Part shown: positions 57,917 through 64,000 of the stretch, in pieces
Position numbering within the stretch: the stretch's first letter is position 1
Layout of the letters: every line of letters begins with the position of its first letter
From: Spirochaetales bacterium
GTDB taxonomy: Bacteria > Spirochaetota > Spirochaetia > Sphaerochaetales > Sphaerochaetaceae
NCBI GenBank assembly: GCA_017470995.1
Contig: JAFUXI010000034.1
Coordinates: 1 to 64,000, forward strand
Direction: 5' to 3'
DNA length: 64,000 bases
The notes under the pieces: model-generated
Database searches by the model: none
Told to the model about the DNA's origin: nothing
What the model saw: only the letters and a program-made list of their open reading frames with translations
Program-made: the position numbers and the translations under genes

Positions 57917-59356
57917 ATGAACATGTTCGAGTACTTCAGGGAAATCTGCAAGATTCCAAGAGAGTCCGGAAATGAGGAGGGCATGAGGCAGTACCTTCTT
58001 TCCTGGGCTAGGGAAAACGGATTCGAGGCAATCAGGGACTCCGTGGGAAACATCATAATCAGAGCAGAGGCTACCCCCGGCTTTGAAGATATCCCCTATG
58101 TGGCTCTTCAGTCACACATGGATATGGTATGCGTAAGAACTCCGGAAAGCACCCATGATTTTCTCAAGGATCCGATCGAAGTATATCAGGACGGAGACTT
58201 CCTCAAGGCCAAGGACACAAGCCTGGGCGGAGACGACGGAATAGGCGTTGCCATGACCATGGCGCTGTTTACTGACCGCCATTGCGTACACGGTCCCCTG
58301 GAGGCGCTTTTCACCTTCTCCGAGGAAACCGGAATGAACGGAGCATACGGGCTGGACGGAAGCCTCATCAGAAGCAAGAAGATGATCAACCTGGACAGCG
58401 AGGATGAAGGTATTATCTTCATCGGCTGTGCAGGCGGGATAGACCTGGTGGGCAAGGCCTCCTATGAAACGGAGGATGTTCCCGCAGATTGGGACACTCT
58501 GGAAATCGGCGTCTCCGGCCTCAAGGGCGGCCACAGCGGCGGAGAAATCCACCAGCAGCATCTGAATGCAATCTGTGCGCTTTCCAGGATGCTCCTTTCA
58601 ATAGAGGAAACGGGAGTTCCGTTCATGCTGGCGGCCTTCAACGGCGGAACAAAACGGAATGTAATCCCCTTCAGCGCAAGCTGCTCTATTTGCGTTCCGG
58701 AGAACATCAAGCACGACGTCGTAGGGAAACTGGTAGAGACATTCGAAGAGATCAGGGAAGAGAACAAGATAGAGGAGCCCGGCTTCACCCTGGAAAAGAA
58801 ATGCTCTCACCATGGCGCAAAACGTTTTGACAAGGCCCTTGATGCAGAGACCTCCCTGCTGGTGATCAAGGCCCTGTTTGCCTGTCCGCATGGAGTTTTC
58901 ACAATGAGCAAGGCCATACCGGGCATCGTCGAGACTTCCGACAACCTGGCCATCGTAAGACTGAACGAAGGACATCTTGACCTGCAGGTAAGCGTCAGAA
59001 GCAACATCGACAGCGCGAAATACTATCTGGTCAACAAGATCAAGGTCGGTTTCGAGAGCTTCGGAATCGACTGCACCATCGGAGACGGCTATCCTGCTTG
59101 GACCCCGGATCCCGATTCGGCTCTTGCAAAATTCTGCGCCCAGGCATATGAACAGCAGACTGGCAAGAAGCCGGTTGTAACTGCAATCCATGCAGGCCTT
59201 GAATGCAGCGTAATCAACAGCAGATGTCCGGGCATGGACAGTGTTTCCATAGGTCCTCAGATGTATGACATCCACTCCACCGCGGAGCGTCTGTCCATCA
59301 GCTCCTCCGAGAGAGTCTATGCGTTCATGAGACACCTGCTTTCGATAATCAGATAA
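57917..59356 (+). CDS. pepD: aminoacyl-histidine dipeptidase (M20)
   Basis: The 479-residue cytosolic dipeptidase has the M20C metal residues: His in SHMDMVC, Asp in LGGDDGIGVA, the Glu pair in FSEETGMNGA, Asp in LDSEDEG, and the closing His in YDIHSTAERLSI. It hydrolyses a broad range of dipeptides, which complements Opp uptake and the M42 peptidase. AGGAG lies seven bases before the ATG. It follows nagA by 47 bases. Confidence 0.95.
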   Translation: MNMFEYFREICKIPRESGNEEGMRQYLLSWARENGFEAIRDSVGNIIIRAEATPGFEDIPYVALQSHMDMVCVRTPESTHDFLKDPIEVYQDGDFLKAKDTSLGGDDGIGVAMTMALFTDRHCVHGPLEALFTFSEETGMNGAYGLDGSLIRSKKMINLDSEDEGIIFIGCAGGIDLVGKASYETEDVPADWDTLEIGVSGLKGGHSGGEIHQQHLNAICALSRMLLSIEETGVPFMLAAFNGGTKRNVIPFSASCSICVPENIKHDVVGKLVETFEEIREENKIEEPGFTLEKKCSHHGAKRFDKALDAETSLLVIKALFACPHGVFTMSKAIPGIVETSDNLAIVRLNEGHLDLQVSVRSNIDSAKYYLVNKIKVGFESFGIDCTIGDGYPAWTPDPDSALAKFCAQAYEQQTGKKPVVTAIHAGLECSVINSRCPGMDSVSIGPQMYDIHSTAERLSISSSERVYAFMRHLLSIIR

Positions 59357-59357
59357 A

Positions 59358-60053
59358 TCAGACGATATTGTATGTCCAGCCGGACTTGGTGATCTCACTA
59401 AGTCTGGTTTTTCTTTCATCAAGGTCTCCCATGTTGGCTTTCATGAGATTCCAGAAGTCCCTTCCGTGTCCTCTGAATCTCAGATGGCAGACTTCATGGA
59501 GGACCGTCATGTCCATCAGGTCCTCCGGTAAGGTCGCGCACATGTAGCTCAGATAAAGGCGCTTCTCCTGCGGATAGCAGACCCCCCACTTGCCTTTTGC
59601 CCGGTTTACACCGAACTCGGGAACATCGACGCCGATAGTCCTGCACCAGAAGGGAACGCGCTCTTTCAGGACTTTCTCCACTGTTTCGACATATAGTTTT
59701 CTGATGATTTCCTTGATCTTCTTGATGTCTTGATTCTTGGAAGTTATGATAATTTTATCGTCAACAATATCGTATCGGGCTACTTTTCCTTCTATAACCA
59801 AAAGAGTCATCTTTCTACCGAGATAAGGAACGAAATCCCCCGTCTCATAGTCATGAAACGACACTTTTCCCGTATGTCTGGCTATCCAGTCGGAGCTTCC
59901 GGACACAAAGGCATCGATCTCGGAGATTGAGGCAAAATAAGGCGCGCTTACTATGACCTTGCCCTCGGAAGATATGTGCAGTCTGAGGTTTCTCTGTCTC
60001 CTGTTTCGCTTGAGTGTATAGCTGATGCCTTCGCAAGTACGATCCGTAGTCAC
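59358..60053 (-). CDS. YgjP/SprT-like zinc metallopeptidase (DUF45)
   Basis: The 231-residue product has the family start ISYTLKRNRRQRNLRLHIS, the AKGKWGVCYPQEKRLYLSY region, and the zinc motif HEVCHLRFRGHGRDFW (HExxH with downstream His). Known members are soluble, poorly characterised metalloproteins. The GTG at 60053 is chosen because homology begins eight codons later, and TATATT ends six bases upstream of it. This points to a leaderless start; the longer upstream frame runs antisense into traB. Confidence 0.85.
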   Translation of the reverse strand: MTTDRTCEGISYTLKRNRRQRNLRLHISSEGKVIVSAPYFASISEIDAFVSGSSDWIARHTGKVSFHDYETGDFVPYLGRKMTLLVIEGKVARYDIVDDKIIITSKNQDIKKIKEIIRKLYVETVEKVLKERVPFWCRTIGVDVPEFGVNRAKGKWGVCYPQEKRLYLSYMCATLPEDLMDMTVLHEVCHLRFRGHGRDFWNLMKANMGDLDERKTRLSEITKSGWTYNIV

Positions 60054-60083
60054 GTTTTTAATATAATGGGGAACGAAGCATTG

Positions 60084-60112
60084 TTGAATACTTCTCACAT
60101 AGATTGTATATT
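60084..60112 (+). promoter_or_regulatory. sigma-70 promoter for the TraB-like gene
   Basis: TTGAAT (60084-60089), a 17-base spacer and TATATT (60107-60112). The leader is about 17 bases and contains GGAGG. Confidence 0.5.
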
Positions 60113-60135
60113 TCAATGTACCCTTGGAGGCCAAA

Positions 60136-61329
60136 GTGAGAACAGAGCACATCAGCGACACCATAAACAAGATATTCCTGGACAACGGGGATGAAATCAT
60201 TCTCGTGGGAACCGCGCATGTCTCCCAGGATAGCGTGGATGAGGTGCGCTCTGTCATAGAAAACGAACAGCCGGATCACATATGCCTGGAGCTGGACAAG
60301 GGCCGCTATGAGAGCAAGACCAAGGAACAGAGCTATGCGAACATGAACCTGACCAAGGTCTTCAAAGAGGGCAAGACCTTCCTGGTTCTGGCCAATACCG
60401 CTCTGGCATCATTTCAGAAGAAGATGGGAAACCAGACGGGATCAGCCCCCGGAGAGGAGATTATCGGTGCAAGCAGAATCGCCGAGGAGAAGGGCATCCC
60501 CTATTCGTTCTGCGACCGCGAGATCGCCACAACCCTCAAGCGCGCCTGGGCCAAGAGCAACCTCTGGAACAAGGCCAAGCTGATCGGAACCCTCCTTTCG
60601 AGCGCCTTTGACAAGGAAGAGTTCTCTCCCGAGGAGATGGAGAAACTCAAGAGCTCTGATACACTTCAGGAAATGATGAACGAGCTGGCCAAGGAGCTCC
60701 CCGGTGCAAAGGAAGCCCTCATCGACGAGCGCGACCGCTATCTTGCCACTAACATAATGCAGGCCCCGGGCCACAGGAAGGTTGCGGTAATCGGCGCAGG
60801 CCATGCAAGCGGAATCATCAGAACAATGGAAGGACTTGAGAACGGAAAGCTCTCGACCGACCTATCCGAAATCTTGAAGGTTCCAAAGCCTTCCAAGCTT
60901 GGAAAGATCATCGGCTGGTCCATTCCCGTGATCCTGGTTGCCATAATCGTTCTTGCAGGAGTGTTCAACGGCTTCCACGAGAGCCTCAGGTACTTCACCA
61001 TCTGGGCATGCACGAACGCCGCCACGACAGTACTCTTCAGCATTCTTTCCCTTGCCCATCCCCTGAACTGGATAGTCTCGGCCATTGCGGCGCCGATAGC
61101 GGTTCTTAATCCGGCAATAGGAGTAGGAGTGTTCACGGGCATAGTCGAGGCTACCATGAGAAAGCCTGCGGTAAAGGATTTCGAGAATCTCTCCGATGAT
61201 ATTTCGAAGTTCAAGGGCTGGTTCAAGAACCGCGTTCTTCACGCCTTCCTGATTTTCTTCACTTCAAGCCTCGGCAGCATCATCGGAACATTCGTACTGT
61301 TCCCCATCATGCTCAAGGTATTCAGCTGA
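60136..61329 (+). CDS. TraB/PrgY-family membrane protein
   Basis: The 397-residue protein has the TraB domain: LVGTAHVSQDSVDEV, CLELDKGR, a conserved Glu/Arg region and VIGAGHASGI. Three to four membrane helices follow (about 265-397, including IPVILVAIIVLAGVF and the terminal GTFVLFPIMLKVF). Relatives include PrgY, which inactivates pheromone peptides in Enterococcus, and TIKI-like proteases. A peptide-hydrolysing or peptide-binding role is plausible, though not shown. The GTG at 60136 with GGAGG six bases upstream is preferred to TTG at 60124. Confidence 0.85.
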   Translation: MRTEHISDTINKIFLDNGDEIILVGTAHVSQDSVDEVRSVIENEQPDHICLELDKGRYESKTKEQSYANMNLTKVFKEGKTFLVLANTALASFQKKMGNQTGSAPGEEIIGASRIAEEKGIPYSFCDREIATTLKRAWAKSNLWNKAKLIGTLLSSAFDKEEFSPEEMEKLKSSDTLQEMMNELAKELPGAKEALIDERDRYLATNIMQAPGHRKVAVIGAGHASGIIRTMEGLENGKLSTDLSEILKVPKPSKLGKIIGWSIPVILVAIIVLAGVFNGFHESLRYFTIWACTNAATTVLFSILSLAHPLNWIVSAIAAPIAVLNPAIGVGVFTGIVEATMRKPAVKDFENLSDDISKFKGWFKNRVLHAFLIFFTSSLGSIIGTFVLFPIMLKVFS

Positions 61330-61336
61330 AGCCTTT

Positions 61337-62674
61337 TCATTTCACGATAAATGCGTCTCTGATTTTCTGACAACGCTTGAGAAGCACGTTGTTCTTCTCG
61401 AAGTTCATGCTTGCAGGAACCATCGCCTTGTCGAAGCCCATGTCCGAAGCGGCTTTAAGGCGTCTGTCGCCGTAATTGACGGGCCTTACCTCTCCGGCAA
61501 GCGAAAGCTCTCCGAAGCTGACCATCTTGGCCGGAAGGTTTGTCTCGCTGTATGCAGACCAGAGAGCCAGAGCCAGGGAAAGCTCCACGGAAACCTCGTT
61601 GACCTTTATGCCGCCGGCCACATTGACGTAGATATCCTTATCTGTCAGCCTGATGCCTGCATGCCGCTCCAGAATCGCGCAGACACGCAGAACCCGGGAA
61701 GAATCTATCCTGTCGGAATAAACGCGGCTGTAGCCGCTTTTTGCCTCTACTATGAGGGCCTGGATTTCAACCAGAAAAGTTCTCGTGCCCTCTGTTATGG
61801 CAGTGTAGGAGATTCCTGGAGGCAGCGTGCTTTCTTTTCTTTCCGATATGAAGAAGCTGGCCGGATCCTTGACTCCCTCGAGGCCTGCGGAGGACATGGT
61901 GAAGATGCCGATTTCATCCACCGAACCGAAGCGGTTCTTGGCAGCACGTACAAGTCTGACACCCATCGAAGCCTGCTCGAAATAAAGTACGGTATCGACC
62001 ATGTGCTCGATGATTTTCGGCCCTGCCAGAGTTCCTTCCTTGGTAACGTGACCGATGAAGAAAACGGCGGTTCCTATGGCCTTGCAGAGGCCTGTGATTT
62101 CCATGCAGCAGTTGCGGATCTGGGTCACCGATCCGGCAACGGAAGTAAGCTCGTCCGTAGCCAGGGTCTGAAGGGAATCGATGACTGCAATCTGAGGCTT
62201 CTCCGACTTGAGTACACTCATTATCTTCTCGAGTTTCGTCTCACAGAAGATATTGATTCCGCCCAGCTCGAGACCGAGTCTCTCGGCTCGCTGGCGCACC
62301 TGGCTGGCGCTCTCCTCTCCGGAGACGTACAGGACCTTACGCCTTGCGGAACAGGCAGCCACGACCTGCAGCAACAGGGTTGATTTTCCGATGCCTGGTT
62401 CTCCGCCCACAAGCACCGAGCTCGATCTTACTATTCCGCCGCCGAGGACACGGTCCAATTCTGGAATACCGCTCTCAAAACGGAACTCAGTATCATAGGG
62501 AACTTCAGACAAGGCCTTCGATGAATATTGTGAGGAATCCTTACTAACTGCTTTCTTATCTTCTATCTTCTCTTCTGTAAAGGAGTTCCACGATCCGCAT
62601 TCCGGACAGCGTCCCAACCATTTGGAACTGGTATACCCACATTGGGAACAGAGAAACTGTGTACTTGCCTTCAT
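61337..62674 (-). CDS. radA: DNA repair protein RadA
   Basis: The 445-residue protein promotes branch migration in recombination. It has the N-terminal four-Cys zinc finger (CSQCGYTSSKWLGRCPECG), Walker A GGEPGIGKSTLLLQ, the RadA-specific KNRFGSVDEIGIF motif and a C-terminal Lon-like domain (AGGIKVNEVSVELSLALAL). A strong AAGGAGGT precedes the ATG. It is convergent with the TraB-like gene, eight bases apart, without an obvious shared terminator. Confidence 0.95.
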   Translation of the reverse strand: MKASTQFLCSQCGYTSSKWLGRCPECGSWNSFTEEKIEDKKAVSKDSSQYSSKALSEVPYDTEFRFESGIPELDRVLGGGIVRSSSVLVGGEPGIGKSTLLLQVVAACSARRKVLYVSGEESASQVRQRAERLGLELGGINIFCETKLEKIMSVLKSEKPQIAVIDSLQTLATDELTSVAGSVTQIRNCCMEITGLCKAIGTAVFFIGHVTKEGTLAGPKIIEHMVDTVLYFEQASMGVRLVRAAKNRFGSVDEIGIFTMSSAGLEGVKDPASFFISERKESTLPPGISYTAITEGTRTFLVEIQALIVEAKSGYSRVYSDRIDSSRVLRVCAILERHAGIRLTDKDIYVNVAGGIKVNEVSVELSLALALWSAYSETNLPAKMVSFGELSLAGEVRPVNYGDRRLKAASDMGFDKAMVPASMNFEKNNVLLKRCQKIRDAFIVK

Positions 62675-62730
62675 GATAAGACCTCCTTACAAACCCTCTT
62701 CCTGCCTTTGATTGTAGGCCGAATGAAAAG

Positions 62731-62790
62731 AAACCTGCAACATCGCAACAAGCCCATCAAGGCGGAATTTGCTAATTGTGTTGCAGGTTT
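62731..62790 (-). terminator. terminator of the immunophilin gene
   Basis: A perfect 12-bp stem (AAACCTGCAACA with its complement) spans a 36-base loop and is followed on the minus strand by CTTTTC. The large loop is unusual. A second small hairpin precedes it. Confidence 0.6.
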
Positions 62791-62796
62791 TTCAAG

Positions 62797-62817
62797 TTAG
62801 TCAGTCATCCTGACTAA
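62797..62817 (-). repeat. short inverted repeat after the immunophilin stop codon
   Basis: TTAGTCAG and CTGACTAA form a perfect 8-bp stem with a five-base loop, two bases after the stop codon. It may help define the 3' end of the mRNA. Confidence 0.45.
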
Positions 62818-62818
62818 A

Positions 62819-63766
62819 TCAGAAATCCAGTAGTTCCACATCAAAGATCAGGTAGGAATTAGGCGGGATGATTCCGGGATATCCCTGCACTCCGTACCCG
62901 AGCTCGGGCGGGATTATAAGAGTCCTCTTCTCTCCCTTGCTCATCGTGACGAGCGCCTCGTTCCAACCCTCGATCACCTGTCCGATCTGGAAGGTTGCAG
63001 GCTGTCCGCGATGTACGGAGGAGTCGAACATGCGGCCGTCCAGAAGGGTTCCCGTATAGTGGACCGTGACCGGTTTTCCATACTTCGGGCAACCTTTTCC
63101 GTCTCCCTTTTTCAGGACAACATACTGCAGCCCGCTGGGGGTTTTCACGGTGTTGGGCCAACGGTTGGCAATCTCCTTTTCAACCTTTTCTATCTCGGCT
63201 CTCCTGCGGTCCATGGCACGCTTGGCAGCACTCTGTACAAGGTCTGCGAAACTCTGCTTGGTGACCTTGAAATTCTTGGCATCCTCACCGATTCTCTCGA
63301 TGGTGATCGTGTTGATTTTATCCCCCTGGCGGATGGAATTGACAACATCCTGACCCTCAACGACGCGTCCGAAGACAGAATGCTTGTCATTCAGCCACGG
63401 AGTCTTCACATGAGTGATGAAAAACTGGCTTCCGTTGGTTCCGGGACCGGCATTTGCCATGCTCAGAACGCCGGGACCGTCATGGCGCAGCGAAGGATCG
63501 AACTCATCAGGGAAGGAATAACCGGGGCCGCCGGTACCATCCCCCTTGGGACAACCACCCTGAATCATGAAATTATCGATTACCCTATGGAAATTCAGGC
63601 CTTCATAGAAGTTCTCTCCGGGATCTTCCATATTCAGTTCGCCTTCGACAAGGCCCACGAAGTTTGCAACGGTCATGGGAACCTTCTGGTATTCAAGGCG
63701 CAAAACGATGTCACCTTTCTGTGTATCAATCACGGCATAAAGGCCGTCTGTATCTTTATAACTCAT
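62819..63766 (-). CDS. dual-family immunophilin: cyclophilin plus FKBP peptidyl-prolyl isomerase
   Basis: The 315-residue protein has a cyclophilin domain (about 8-165) and an FKBP domain (about 205-315), joined by a charged helix (about 170-200). Cyclophilin active-site residues are present: Arg61, Phe66, Gln69, and Trp124 at the cyclosporin-binding position. FKBP pocket residues are also present: Tyr237, Phe247, Asp248, Phe259, Val264/Ile265, Trp268 and Tyr291. Both halves should therefore be active proline isomerases. No signal peptide is present, so it works in the cytoplasm. AAGGA precedes the ATG. Such two-family fusions are reported in few organisms, including treponemes. Confidence 0.93.
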   Translation of the reverse strand: MSYKDTDGLYAVIDTQKGDIVLRLEYQKVPMTVANFVGLVEGELNMEDPGENFYEGLNFHRVIDNFMIQGGCPKGDGTGGPGYSFPDEFDPSLRHDGPGVLSMANAGPGTNGSQFFITHVKTPWLNDKHSVFGRVVEGQDVVNSIRQGDKINTITIERIGEDAKNFKVTKQSFADLVQSAAKRAMDRRRAEIEKVEKEIANRWPNTVKTPSGLQYVVLKKGDGKGCPKYGKPVTVHYTGTLLDGRMFDSSVHRGQPATFQIGQVIEGWNEALVTMSKGEKRTLIIPPELGYGVQGYPGIIPPNSYLIFDVELLDF

Positions 63767-63791
63767 AGTTAATTCCTTATGTTATAAGTAA

Positions 63792-64000
63792 TTATTCGTA
63801 CAGTTCATCGCCGGGAGCCAGAATCTGATAGATCTGTTCAAGCTCTTCTTCCGAAGTAAACGGAATTAGAACCTTTCCTTTCTTGATGATTCCGTTCTTA
63901 ACCTTTCCCTTGATCTCAACCTTATAACCGGTAGCAGAAAGGAACTTTTCCTCAAGATGGACAAGAACCGGGGCCCTATCGTCGGATTTGGCGGGTTTTT
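63792..64000 (-). CDS. parB: 3' end of chromosome-partitioning protein ParB
   Basis: Only the last 69 codons lie in the window. They encode a Lys/Pro linker followed by HLEEKFLSATGYKVEI, the GIIKKGKVLIPF strand region and EELEQIYQIL, the typical C-terminal dimerisation domain of ParB/Spo0J. The protein ends in a short acidic tail. The immunophilin gene follows 25 bases later and may be in the same transcript. Confidence 0.85.
   Translation of the reverse strand, partial: KPAKSDDRAPVLVHLEEKFLSATGYKVEIKGKVKNGIIKKGKVLIPFTSEEELEQIYQILAPGDELYE

Noticed and set aside
1-64000. Alternative code with TGA as Trp
   Set aside because: Many genes end in TGA at the expected family length (oppD, malF, recR partners), and Trp is encoded by TGG throughout.

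Overview
The window reads as chromosomal DNA from a double-membraned, sugar-fermenting, probably host-associated bacterium. A spirochaete of the Treponema/Sphaerochaeta kind fits best. The evidence is an outer-membrane-type beta-barrel beside lipoproteins, Firmicute-like sugar and peptide transporters, a cyclophilin-FKBP fusion, and a tRNA-Ser/SRP RNA/dnaX neighbourhood. This placement is inference; no rRNA is present. The standard code is used, and TGA is a normal stop in many genes.

Layout. 1-2.0 kb: start of a gene running off the left edge, an ORF6N fragment and two small secreted proteins. 2.0-11.5 kb (minus): an oligopeptide operon oppA-B-C-D-F plus a ROK repressor. OppA, OppC and OppD are all far larger than usual, and oppA carries an in-frame TGA. 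11.6-14.1 kb (minus): secreted protein, MATE exporter and DUF3899 protein. 14.2-24.6 kb (plus): flavodoxin-like protein, then an alpha-glucan operon (lipoprotein pullulanase, starch-binding-like lipoprotein, malE, malF, malG, lipoprotein amylase). 24.7-29.3 kb (minus): deoC, a thymidine-kinase-like protein, an aminotransferase, yhhQ and an SDR. 29.4-33 kb (plus): aldo/keto reductase, yigZ, glycerate kinase, methyltransferase. 33.1-36.2 kb: a lipoprotein/beta-barrel pair. 36.3-36.9 kb: an XRE regulator fused to a complete desulfoferrodoxin.

36.9-37.9 kb holds a cluster of short TTCTAC repeats and a tRNA array (three Ser, one Arg). The fourth tRNA-Ser follows at 44.3 kb beside the SRP RNA. 38-41.6 kb (minus): BspA-like lipoprotein, small lipoprotein, M42 peptidase, PrsW-like protease. 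41.7-44.2 kb (plus): alkyladenine glycosylase, aldo/keto reductase, GH5 enzyme. 44.6-49.6 kb (minus): a STAS/ATPase partner-switch pair and an Fbp-type ABC transporter. 49.7-52.4 kb (plus): dnaX-ybaB-recR. 52.4-54.6 kb (minus): DjlA-like co-chaperone and a six-hairpin glycosidase. 54.8-59.4 kb (plus): ygiQ, nagA, pepD. 59.4-64 kb: SprT/YgjP-like peptidase, TraB-like protein, radA, dual immunophilin and the 3' end of parB.

Themes. Extracellular glucan is bound and debranched by surface lipoproteins, imported by MalEFG, and joined by peptide and metal uptake. Each of the three transporter operons has a strong hairpin directly after its binding-protein gene. Good sigma-70 promoters can be seen by eye before many genes. 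In several cases the -10 box lies only 5-8 bases before the start codon, which implies leaderless mRNAs.
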